From positions 1 to 20,536 of the forward strand of contig CAKZMS010000388.1 in the NCBI GenBank assembly GCA_937128785.1: a stretch of DNA of 20,536 nucleotides, in the 5' to 3' direction. A program made the translations under genes and the position numbers. The notes under the pieces are model-generated. The model saw nothing but the letters and a program-made list of their open reading frames with translations. It was not told the DNA's origin and did not search any database. The DNA is from an uncultured Opitutaceae bacterium (lineage in GTDB: Bacteria; Verrucomicrobiota; Verrucomicrobiia; Opitutales; Opitutaceae). Positions 1-7,204 of this stretch are shown here, in pieces (position 1 is the stretch's first letter; each line of letters begins with the position of its first letter).

Positions 1-679
1 CCTTCAAATCGGGGTAGAGTTTTTTGATCGTTTCGGGGGACTCGGTGTAGAAAAGCGAGCGGGAGTCGCCTTCGGTGGAGTAGCGGAAACCGAAGAGCTT
101 TTCGCTGTCGGCGAATCCGAGGGTCATCTGAATGGCGTTTTCGGTGCCGACGGCCGCGGCATGGTGTTCGACCAATCCAATCGCCTTTTCGACGGCCGAC
201 TTCGGGTCTTTTTGCAGGCCAAACGTGAGGGCGAGGAAGAAGATCATCTCCGAGTCGGTATTGCCGCGCATGAACGGGAAGTAGTGCGGGTCGATGGCGA
301 CGGTCAGCTCGCGGCGGATTTTTTCGAAACCGCGGATGAGACCATTGTGCACCATCATCCAGTTCGCGTAGTGGAACGGGTGACAATTGGTGGACTGCAC
401 GGGCGTGCCGGTGGAGTGGCGGATGTGCGCCAGGTAGAGGGGAGACTCAATGTGGTAGGCCAGTTCCTGGAGGTTCTTGTCGTTCCAGGCGGGCAGGACG
501 GAGTGGTAGAATCCGGGGTCGTTATTACGACCATACCACCCGACGCCGAGGCCGTCACCGTTGGTGGGGTAGGCGGCCATCCGGGCCGACATGCTCTGAT
601 CAATGAGCGAGTGCTGAGGACGCACAATCAGGTTTTCGAGGGGGGCGGGTTCTCCGGAGTAAGCAAGCCAGCGGCACAT
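1..679 (-). CDS. Class II glutamine amidotransferase, YafJ/EgtC-like (3' end outside window)
   Basis: The protein starts MCRWLAYSGEP; removal of Met would expose Cys2, the N-terminal nucleophile of class II (Ntn) glutamine amidotransferases. Family motifs follow in order: TNGDGLGVGWYG near residue 45, LAHIRHSTG near 85, NCHPFHYANWMMVHNG near 100, and GNTDSEMIFFLAL near 140. These form the glutaminase pocket that frees ammonia from glutamine. About 226 codons are visible against a usual length of roughly 250-280, so only the C-terminus is missing beyond the left edge. There is no synthase partner domain, as in stand-alone YafJ-type proteins whose ammonia acceptor is often unknown. The ATG at 679 is fixed by the need for Cys at position 2; no Shine-Dalgarno site precedes it. 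It lies 117 bp downstream of the fusion transporter and may be the tail of that minus-strand cluster. The family call is firm; the substrate is unknown. Confidence 0.9.
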   Translation of the reverse strand, partial: MCRWLAYSGEPAPLENLIVRPQHSLIDQSMSARMAAYPTNGDGLGVGWYGRNNDPGFYHSVLPAWNDKNLQELAYHIESPLYLAHIRHSTGTPVQSTNCHPFHYANWMMVHNGLIRGFEKIRRELTVAIDPHYFPFMRGNTDSEMIFFLALTFGLQKDPKSAVEKAIGLVEHHAAAVGTENAIQMTLGFADSEKLFGFRYSTEGDSRSLFYTESPETIKKLYPDLK

Positions 680-796
680 GATGTTTTGTTGGGTTTCCGC
701 CGGCGCTCATCGAGCTTTGGCGAGATTGAAGGTTCAGCGGTTAAAAGGGTTTTGGTCGGTAAATCGAAAATCCAAAATCAAGAATGGAAAATCCTG
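680..796. repeat. Short intergenic spacer with A-rich AAAATC iterations
   Basis: This is the gap between the fusion transporter and the amidotransferase. From 761 to 796 it carries a degenerate run built on AAATC/GAAAATCC units (761-765, 766-773, 774-779, 787-794), unlike the GC-rich flanks. No convincing hairpin terminator or promoter was found. It could be a small tandem-repeat scar or an AT-rich promoter spacer; the function is unknown. Confidence 0.3.
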
Positions 797-2959
797 TCAT
801 TCAACCCAGCCGAGCACGTCTTTGAGCACGGACCAGCGGGGTTGGATGGCGTCGGGGTTTTGGCCGAGAATCCAGTAGTTATAGACCTTGTCGCGGAACC
901 CGTTCTTCTCCTTGAGCACCAGCCAGGTGTTCATGAAGTTGAGGTAGTCGGGTTGATTGAGGGGAAGGCCAAAGGCGATGGGAACCCGGGAGGATGATCC
1001 CGAGGGCACCACAATCGAGTATTGCGGATAGAGCAGGGTCCAGGCGGCGCCGACTTCGGCCGGATAAATCAGAGCATCGACGTCGGGCATTTGTCCGCGG
1101 AGGAAGGCCCGGGGGTTGTCGACATCCGTCACGGTCGCGTGGGGCACGGCGGCGGCGATGGGTTCCCGGTAGTAGGGCACGTTCTCCATCGCGAGGTGCA
1201 GGTCGGGCATGGCGATCACGTCGGCGATCTCCTTGTATTTCTCCCGGTCCCGGTCGAGCACGAGGAACCCCATGGTGTGTTGCGTGTAGGGCAGGGTAAA
1301 GGCGCTGACGGTGGAGCGGTCGGGAGTGACGATCACGCCGCCCACCTTGATGTCGATCCGCCCGTCCTTAAGCATCGCGGCGGATTCGCGGGCATCGATC
1401 CGGTGAATCACCAATTTGACGTCAAGGTCCCGCGCCAAGGCGTGCATGATCTCCATGTCGAAGCCCACGACCTCAGCCTTGTCGTTGCGATAGGCGTAGG
1501 GTAGCTCGTCCGCGCCGTAGCCGACGCGCAGGGTGCCGCGCTCCGTGATCACTTCCAGTCGGGAGCGGCTCTGCTGAGCGGGGGACAACGGTTCGAGGTC
1601 GTTCACCATCACCTGCGTCGGTTGGTTCATCAGCCTCATGGTCTCGAAGGTCTTGGCCCCGGTGTAATCGTATTTGACCAGCCAGCCCATCAACAGTCCG
1701 AGTCCCCACAGCGCAGCGGCCGCGATGGCGAGGTGCACTCCCAGGGCCTCGATCAAACCGCGCCACTTGAGGCGATTGAGCACGGCTGAAGTCACGAGCA
1801 GACAGATGACAAACCCGTGCAAGGCGGCCATGCCGGTGGCGAAGCGGGCCGTCACGACACTGCCGAGCAGGTAGAGCTGAAACTGGTCCGCGGGCAGGTT
1901 GAACAGGTCGAGCATGAACGGTATGGCCACCGCCATGCTGCCGAAGGCCGACATCGTGCCCATGATGAGATACGAGGGGTATTGGCCGAGGGAGAGCGGC
2001 GAACCCAGATACCATCCGGAAAACAGGATGAAACCCAACCCCATCAACGTGCCGACACTGGGAAAACTGTAGGCGGTGGGCACCATGACCGCGACGACTG
2101 AATCGGAGTCCTCCGAGTCCATGCCTTTCGACGCGATCAACTCCTTACAGCGCTCGGCGATCATTGGCAGCACGACAAGAACGGTGCCGGTGGCGAACGC
2201 CGTGACCATGGCCTCACCGGCCAGTTTGCGCATGTCACGGTAGTGGAAGGGAGTGCCCCAGGAGACGAAGAGGGGCATGGCGACGAAGGCCAGCAGCAAC
2301 CACAAGACGAGGTAGGCCCACAGGAAAATCTGGAGGCGTCCCAGATCTTCGGGTTGCAACGTGCCGGCGGCCGAGGCGGAGATGGCAAAAATGCCGTAGG
2401 GGGCGAGTTTGGCCACAAACGAAGCCATTTTCATGAGGGCATCGCTCAGGTTGCCGAGGATGAGCAACAACGTGTCCTTGTTCTCGACCTGGATGAGACC
2501 GACTCCGAGGAGGAGCGAAAACACCACCACCGCGGGCACAATGGTATTGGCCAGGGCCGAAAAAACATTGGATGGGATGTAGAGTGTGAGGAAGTCGATC
2601 GACTGCCGCGTCTCCACCAAACTTGAACTGAAGAAACTGGCGGCCTCCCACTCGGGGTAGGCGAGGGGCAGCAGCCCGTTGGTCAGCATGGTGGTCATCC
2701 ACAGGAACAACACCAGGCTGGCCGCCCGGGCACCGATGCGCGCCGCGGTGCTGGCTTTGAGGCGACCCAGTCCACCGACGATGGAGGCCAGCAGATAGGG
2801 CAGCACCGTCATTTGCAGGAGCCGCACGTAGGTATTACCCGCGATCTCCAGCTTGCCGGCCGGTTCTCCGATGAAGAGACCGGTGAGCACCCCGAGAATC
2901 AGCCCCAGAATGACCTTTTGGAAGGAGCTGAGTTTGCGCGGGAGACGGAGTTTCTTCAT
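797..2959 (-). CDS. Fusion transporter: SDF (DAACS) symporter domain plus periplasmic family-3 solute-binding domain
   Basis: The protein has 720 residues. Residues about 15-430 form a polytopic membrane domain of the dicarboxylate/amino acid:cation symporter (SDF) type: helix 1 near VILGLILGVLTGLF, then RLLQMTVLPYLLASIVGGLG and LAPYGIFAISASAAGTL, followed by the two-hairpin core. A last hydrophobic helix (about 408-428) leads into residues about 465-710, a family-3 periplasmic binding protein domain (GTLRVGYGADELPYAYRND, VVGFDMEIMHALARDL, GRIDIKVGGVIVTPDRST). Plain SDF carriers have about 400-450 residues, so the binding domain is a C-terminal addition, presumably outside the inner membrane feeding ligand to the carrier. 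Canonical substrate motifs are altered: NMDGT aligns with SFPSVGT and the GVPG tip with an AFGSMAVAIP stretch, so the substrate may not be aspartate or glutamate. It lies 27 bp after the second PsiE-like gene, probably in one operon. Confidence 0.88.
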   Translation of the reverse strand: MKKLRLPRKLSSFQKVILGLILGVLTGLFIGEPAGKLEIAGNTYVRLLQMTVLPYLLASIVGGLGRLKASTAARIGARAASLVLFLWMTTMLTNGLLPLAYPEWEAASFFSSSLVETRQSIDFLTLYIPSNVFSALANTIVPAVVVFSLLLGVGLIQVENKDTLLLILGNLSDALMKMASFVAKLAPYGIFAISASAAGTLQPEDLGRLQIFLWAYLVLWLLLAFVAMPLFVSWGTPFHYRDMRKLAGEAMVTAFATGTVLVVLPMIAERCKELIASKGMDSEDSDSVVAVMVPTAYSFPSVGTLMGLGFILFSGWYLGSPLSLGQYPSYLIMGTMSAFGSMAVAIPFMLDLFNLPADQFQLYLLGSVVTARFATGMAALHGFVICLLVTSAVLNRLKWRGLIEALGVHLAIAAAALWGLGLLMGWLVKYDYTGAKTFETMRLMNQPTQVMVNDLEPLSPAQQSRSRLEVITERGTLRVGYGADELPYAYRNDKAEVVGFDMEIMHALARDLDVKLVIHRIDARESAAMLKDGRIDIKVGGVIVTPDRSTVSAFTLPYTQHTMGFLVLDRDREKYKEIADVIAMPDLHLAMENVPYYREPIAAAVPHATVTDVDNPRAFLRGQMPDVDALIYPAEVGAAWTLLYPQYSIVVPSGSSSRVPIAFGLPLNQPDYLNFMNTWLVLKEKNGFRDKVYNYWILGQNPDAIQPRWSVLKDVLGWVE

Positions 2960-2986
2960 GCGGACCGGGCGGTCAGATGGCGGTGA

Positions 2987-3469
2987 TCACTTGTCTGGGG
3001 CTGGTTCGCCTTCCGGCTGCGTCGAGTCCTCGGGCGATAACACGCCGGGCGGATCGAATTGCTGCAGGAGCCAGTAGCCCCCCACGAGTGAGAGCACCAG
3101 CAGGCTGAGTCCCAGCAGGAATTCCCCGGTAATGTGATGGAAATCGAGTTGGATGATGTGGCGCGCCACGGCGATGGCCCCGACGATCAACACCGTCTCG
3201 AGTCGGAACCGGCGATGACTGTTGTAGGTGCGGATTGTCTCCAGTATCTCGATACCAATCAGCACCACAAACACTCCGGCAATCGCCCGTTGGAAGCTGG
3301 CCTGCAGGGCCCAGGTATCCTGGATAAACTGACCCTTGGTGAAAATTCCTTCGATAAAAGCGACCACCAACCAGAAGCACACGAATCCGAGAATCACCAT
3401 CAGCAGCACCGCCATCGCGTGCAGGATCACGGATTCGAACCGATGGGTGTATTTCATCGGCGAGCTCAT
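2987..3469 (-). CDS. PsiE-family membrane protein (tandem copy 2)
   Basis: This 160-residue, four-helix membrane protein belongs to the phosphate-starvation-inducible PsiE family. The core ASFQRAIAGVFVVLIGIEIL then ETIRTY, followed by VLIVGAIAVARHIIQLDFHH, is the family signature. Helices lie near 15-40, 58-78, 92-112 and 115-137, with a hydrophilic acidic/proline tail. PsiE proteins have no established biochemical activity; in E. coli psiE belongs to the phosphate-starvation response, which need not hold here. The start ATG overlaps the stop of the upstream paralogue (ATGA at 3466-3469), so translation is probably coupled. It is clearly a duplicate of that neighbour, with near-identical central segments and divergent tails. 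Confidence 0.88.
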   Translation of the reverse strand: MSSPMKYTHRFESVILHAMAVLLMVILGFVCFWLVVAFIEGIFTKGQFIQDTWALQASFQRAIAGVFVVLIGIEILETIRTYNSHRRFRLETVLIVGAIAVARHIIQLDFHHITGEFLLGLSLLVLSLVGGYWLLQQFDPPGVLSPEDSTQPEGEPAPDK

Positions 3470-3975
3470 TTGGTCTTCACGTGGACGTTGAGGGATTCGT
3501 CTTCCGGCACGGGGTCTTTTTTAGCCACATGCTGCAGCAGGTAGAAACCCGCCACCAACGAGAAGATCAGCGCGCCCATGCCGGCCATGAACATGCCGGT
3601 GACGTGGTGGAAATCCATTTGGATTACGTGGCGGGCGACAGCGATAGCTCCCACCACCAAGACGATCTCCAGGCGGAAGCGGCGGTGCGCTTTGTAGGTC
3701 CGGATGGTTTCCAATAGCTCGATGCCGATCAGGACGACGAAGATCCCCGCCATCGCTCGTTGGAAACTGGCCGACAGATCGTACGTGTCCTTGATCTCAT
3801 ACTTCGTGCCATTGATCAGGGTCTCGATCATGGAGAACCACAGCCAAAAGGCGGCGAAGGCCAAAATCATCATGAGCAGAATTGCCATGACATGCAGCAC
3901 CACCGCCTCGAACCGATGGGTGTAGTCCATGTTCAGGCGCATGCTGGCGAGCGAGCGGATGTTGGGCGGCCTCAT
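3466..3975 (-). CDS. PsiE-family membrane protein (tandem copy 1)
   Basis: This is a 169-residue paralogue of the next gene downstream. It has the same layout: YTHRFEAVVLHVMAILLMMI (helix 1), ASFQRAMAGIFVVLIGIELL then ETIRTY (helix 2), IVLVVGAIAVARHVIQMDFHH (helix 3), and a fourth helix near GALIFSLVAGFYLLQH. The start is uncertain. ATG 3975 gives 15 extra residues before the conserved MDYTHRF; internal ATGs at 3942 and 3930 would align better with the paralogue, and none has a Shine-Dalgarno site. The tail (PVPEDESLNVHVKTK) is hydrophilic and unlike that of the paralogue. It lies 58 bp downstream of the MFS permease gene. The family is clear; the molecular role is not known. Confidence 0.88.
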   Translation of the reverse strand: MRPPNIRSLASMRLNMDYTHRFEAVVLHVMAILLMMILAFAAFWLWFSMIETLINGTKYEIKDTYDLSASFQRAMAGIFVVLIGIELLETIRTYKAHRRFRLEIVLVVGAIAVARHVIQMDFHHVTGMFMAGMGALIFSLVAGFYLLQHVAKKDPVPEDESLNVHVKTK

Positions 3976-4033
3976 GAGATCAGGTGGGAATCAACGACGA
4001 AGTGATTGCTCGGTCCGGGGGATGGCAACCTTT

Positions 4034-5272
4034 TCAAGCCGCGTCCGCGCTGGGCGTTTTCTTGCTTTCATCGCGGAAAAGCAGCGCAAACACGACCATG
4101 ACGGCCACCGCAAACGCGGCGGGCAGCCACCAGAACTGTTGCCATTGGGCGAGCGTGAGGCCGTCGGCGTCCTGCAGGAAGTTGTTGAACACCGCGCCGG
4201 CGGCTTGGGCGCCGATCAACATGCCGGCGCCGTAGGTCACAAGCACGAGCAGGCCCTGGGCTTGGCCACGGATTTGGTCGTTGGATTTTTGGTCCACGTA
4301 GATCTGGCCGGTGACAAAGAAGAAGTCGTAGCAGATGCCGTGCAGGGCGATCCCACCAATGATCATCCAGGTCACTTGATCCGGAGCCCCGAGGGCGAAC
4401 AGGGCGTAGCGCAGGGCCCAGGCGGCCATGCCGATCATCAGCATCCACTTCACGCCGAGCCGGGCGAACATCAGCGGCATGATGAGCATGAAGCCGACCT
4501 CGGACATCTGACCGATGGTCTGGGTGCCCGCGATGTTTTGGAAGCCGGTCGCGCCGAGGTAGAGCTGGGTGAAGTTGTAATAGGCCGCCAGCGGGATGCA
4601 GATCAGGAAGGAGCAGGCGAGGAAGACGAAGAAGGAGCGACTGGCCAGAGCGCGGAAGGCGTCCACCCCGATGATCGCACTGATCGAAACTTTTTTGCCG
4701 GCGCCGGATGGCGGCGTGTTGGGGAGAGAGAAACAGAAGATGCCCAAAATGATGGAGGCGATGCCGGCGGTATAGAGCGGGGCCGCGGTGGCCTCTGCCA
4801 CGGTGCCCATGGCCTTACCCAAACCGAAGGAGATAAACAGTCCGGCCACGATCCAACCGAGCGTGCCGAATACCCGAATCTTGGGGAACTGTTTCTCCTG
4901 ATCCGTGATGTGGTGAAATGCCAGGGAGTTGGAGAGCCCGAGGGTGGGCATGTAACAAAGGTTGTAAACCAGCAGCGCCAGAATGAATGCCGTGGGATTG
5001 CCGGTGAGTTGCGGGGCGAACAGCAGCACGGCCCCGCCTAACAGGTGCAGCACGGCCAGCACCTTTTCGGTCGCGAAGAAACGGTCGGCCACCAAACCCA
5101 GCGCAAACGGCGCGATGATCGCGGCGATCGGATTCACCGTAAACGGCCAGTGGGTCAGGTTGGCCATGTCGTTGGCACTCATATAAACGGCAATGGAGGT
5201 GAACCAGGCTCCCCAGACAAAAAACTGGAGAAACATCATGGTGCTCAGACGGGCAGTGGGGGCAGTGTTCAT
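4034..5272 (-). CDS. MFS permease of the nucleoside:H+ symporter (NHS) family
   Basis: The 412 residues form about twelve transmembrane segments, close to the length of E. coli NupG and XapB. The N-terminus LSTMMFLQFFVWGAWFTSIA, with VNPIAAIIAPFALGLVADRF just after it, matches the nucleoside:H+ symporter branch of the major facilitator superfamily, where the loop GLVADRFF replaces the usual MFS motif A. Later segments include LVYNLCYMPTLGLSNSLAFHH, GTLGWIVAGLFISFGLG, LHGICYDFFFVTGQIYVDQK and GAGMLIGAQAAGAVFNNFLQD, all typical of this family. Import of a nucleoside or related small solute across the inner membrane is the expected role; substrate cannot be read from sequence. The coding-strand leader is pyrimidine-rich (CCTCCTGATACCTCCCC before ATG), the opposite of a Shine-Dalgarno site. 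It is divergent from the CAP-domain gene across 149 bp and is the probable first gene of the minus-strand cluster. Confidence 0.87.
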   Translation of the reverse strand: MNTAPTARLSTMMFLQFFVWGAWFTSIAVYMSANDMANLTHWPFTVNPIAAIIAPFALGLVADRFFATEKVLAVLHLLGGAVLLFAPQLTGNPTAFILALLVYNLCYMPTLGLSNSLAFHHITDQEKQFPKIRVFGTLGWIVAGLFISFGLGKAMGTVAEATAAPLYTAGIASIILGIFCFSLPNTPPSGAGKKVSISAIIGVDAFRALASRSFFVFLACSFLICIPLAAYYNFTQLYLGATGFQNIAGTQTIGQMSEVGFMLIMPLMFARLGVKWMLMIGMAAWALRYALFALGAPDQVTWMIIGGIALHGICYDFFFVTGQIYVDQKSNDQIRGQAQGLLVLVTYGAGMLIGAQAAGAVFNNFLQDADGLTLAQWQQFWWLPAAFAVAVMVVFALLFRDESKKTPSADAA

Positions 5273-5421
5273 GGGGAGGTATCAGGAGGGGAGGACCAGC
5301 GGTAAAAGGGAGAAAGTGGCCAACCCAGCGGCCCGACTCCAGTCTAGGTTCGCGATTCGTTCAAGACTGCGCCGCCGCCAATCTCGATTGCATCCGCCGG
5401 CGCTCTCTCAACATTCGGCGT

Positions 5422-6087
5422 ATGTGGCTTCGGTATCTAGATAGGCTGCCGAGCGTGATCATGATCCTCGCGACGGCGGGCTGTTCATTTTCGTGGTCAG
5501 TCCCGGAAACGGAGAAGCCCCCGCCTGAGGCGGCAGCGCAACGGGTCTCATGGGACGATTTCAACTCCGATTGGTTGGCGGCCGCGATCTTCGCTGAAAC
5601 CAACCGGATGCGGCGGGAACATGATCTGCCCCGTTTGCGCAGTCACCGCAAATTAGGCGGGGCGGCTGACTTGCAGGCGACCACCGTTTTGATGATGGGT
5701 GTCGCCTCGCATCATAACCCCATGGCCGGCCGCGCCAACGTCATGGACCGCGTCCAGGCGGAAGGAGTGCGAGCTCAGGATGCCTGGGAAAACGTGGCGT
5801 CCACCTCGGTGCGGGTTGCCCAGGGCGGCGGAGCCGTGCGCATCGTGCTCAATGAGGGCCGGCGTCTCCGGGTCGATGATGAAACCGGCGAGCCCTTGAC
5901 CTGGCCAACCTACGAGGAGTTGGCGTCTAGGATCGTCCGACAGTGGATGGGATCTTCGGGGCACCGCGCCAACATTCTACAGACCGAAGCCGACTATATG
6001 GCTTGCGGCGTCGCCATGGGCCGGACCCCACTTGGGGCCGAGGTAGTCCACTCCGTCCAGGTCTTCATCTCCCGCCCCTCATCATGA
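5422..6087 (+). CDS. CAP/SCP-domain (PR-1-like) lipoprotein
   Basis: The 221-residue protein has a short N-terminal hydrophobic stretch ending in ATAGC, with Cys21 as probable lipidated residue. The usual lipobox Leu/Val at -3 is a Thr here, so the lipoprotein assignment is likely but not ideal. Residues about 55-218 form a CAP domain: FAETNRMRREHDLPRLRSHR, AADLQATTVLM, ASHHNP (His97/98), AWENVA (Glu123) and QWMGSSGHRANIL (His181). These supply the His/Glu residues of the CAP cavity. Bacterial CAP proteins are secreted or envelope proteins with poorly known activity. The stretch between Glu123 and the GHRANIL helix is longer than in minimal CAP domains and carries an Arg-rich VLNEGRRLRVDDETGEP insert. 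Its TGA overlaps the ATG of the following oxidoreductase. ATG 5461 is an alternative start that would shorten the signal. Confidence 0.85.
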   Translation: MWLRYLDRLPSVIMILATAGCSFSWSVPETEKPPPEAAAQRVSWDDFNSDWLAAAIFAETNRMRREHDLPRLRSHRKLGGAADLQATTVLMMGVASHHNPMAGRANVMDRVQAEGVRAQDAWENVASTSVRVAQGGGAVRIVLNEGRRLRVDDETGEPLTWPTYEELASRIVRQWMGSSGHRANILQTEADYMACGVAMGRTPLGAEVVHSVQVFISRPSS

Positions 6088-7133
6088 CCCCATCCGAATC
6101 TGAAGCATCTTCCCCCCTGCGGTGGGGCATCATCTCAACCGGCCATATCGCCGGCGTATTCGCGGGAAACCTGGCGGGGTCCCGGCAGGGCCGCTTGATG
6201 GGGGTAGGCAGCCGCAGCGACGCCTCCGCCCACTCGTTTGCCGCCAAGTGGGGAATCGGTCGGGAACATGCTCACGGGTCACTCGCCGGCCTGCTCGCCG
6301 ACGAGCACATCGATGCCGTCTATGTGGCCACCCCGCACCCGATGCATCACGACGCCGTGATCGCGGCGCTGCGCGCCGGCAAGCACGTGCTGTGTGAAAA
6401 ACCGTTTGCGATGTCACTCGCCGAGGTCGATGCGATGCAGCAAACCGCGCGGGAACACCGCCGCACCCTGATGGAAGCCTGGATGTATCGGTGCCATCCC
6501 CAAACGGAGCGGGTGCGGGCCATGATTGCCGACGGCGCGATTGGCCGGCTCCGGCATGTACAGGCCACCTTTAGTTTTCACGCCCAATTCGATCCCGCCG
6601 GTCGTCTGTGGGATCGGCGTCTCGGAGGCGGAGGCATCCTCGACGTCGGTGGGTATCCGCTCTCCTACGCCCGGTTGCTGGCCGGGGCGGCGGTCGGACA
6701 ACCGTTTGCCGAGCCCGAAGTAATGCAGGGGGTGGGGGTGTTGCATCCGGAGTCGGGGGCCGATGCCCAGGCCAGTGCAGTGCTCCGGTTTCCCGGTGAC
6801 GTGACGGCGGAGATTTCCTGTGGCACGTGGGTCAACCAGCAGAACCGCGTGCGGATCTACGGGAGCAAAGGCTCGATTGAAATCCCGTCACCCTACGTGG
6901 TCTCCCGCGAGGGCGATCCAACCGAGCTTGTGTGGCACCGAGACGGGCGGGAGGAACCGGAGATGGTGACAATTACCCCTGACCGTGGGGTCTATGCCTA
7001 CGAGGCGGACGCGTTTGCCACCGCCGCGGCGGCAGGAGCGATGGAAGTGCCGCAGTGCCCGTGGGCCGACACCCGGGGCAACGTGGCGGCCCAGCTTGAA
7101 TGGTGCCGGCAAGTGGGGGTGGACTACGCATAA
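6084..7133 (+). CDS. Gfo/Idh/MocA-family NAD(P)-dependent oxidoreductase
   Basis: The 349 residues start at the ATG inside the ATGA overlap with the CAP-domain gene. Longer in-frame extension upstream would only read through that gene. The N-terminal Rossmann fold opens with RWGIISTGHIAGVFAGNL. The family signature VATPHPMHHDAVIAALRAGK then HVLCEKPFAMS gives the EKP motif at 105-107, where Lys106 is the conserved catalytic/cofactor lysine. The C-terminal α/β domain has LGGGGILDVGGYPLS (180-194), as in trans-dihydrodiol, xylose and glucose-fructose oxidoreductase relatives. These enzymes oxidise or reduce sugars and their derivatives; the exact substrate cannot be told from sequence. No signal peptide is seen, so it is cytoplasmic, unlike the exported protein it is translationally coupled to. 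No Shine-Dalgarno site precedes it. Confidence 0.9.
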   Translation: MTPSESEASSPLRWGIISTGHIAGVFAGNLAGSRQGRLMGVGSRSDASAHSFAAKWGIGREHAHGSLAGLLADEHIDAVYVATPHPMHHDAVIAALRAGKHVLCEKPFAMSLAEVDAMQQTAREHRRTLMEAWMYRCHPQTERVRAMIADGAIGRLRHVQATFSFHAQFDPAGRLWDRRLGGGGILDVGGYPLSYARLLAGAAVGQPFAEPEVMQGVGVLHPESGADAQASAVLRFPGDVTAEISCGTWVNQQNRVRIYGSKGSIEIPSPYVVSREGDPTELVWHRDGREEPEMVTITPDRGVYAYEADAFATAAAAGAMEVPQCPWADTRGNVAAQLEWCRQVGVDYA

Positions 7134-7204
7134 GCCCTCATATTTTGCGGGTGGATTTATGAATGCAGCTCGTTTGTAGTAGCGAGGTTGTCCCAAGATT
7201 TTTC

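Noticed and set aside
161..997. Long plus-strand ORF (278 codons)
   Set aside because: It lies antisense to the amidotransferase and to the end of the fusion transporter; both of those have clear family motifs, and this product has none. It is a by-product of GC-rich codon use.
3929..5041. Plus-strand ORF of 370 codons
   Set aside because: It is the antisense shadow of the NHS permease, with a His/Glu/Gly-rich composition typical of reversed membrane-protein codons.
5341..5368. AGTCT...AGACT inverted repeat in the gap between the permease and CAP genes
   Set aside because: The arms are only 5 bp with an 18-bp loop, easily found by chance in a 149-bp gap.
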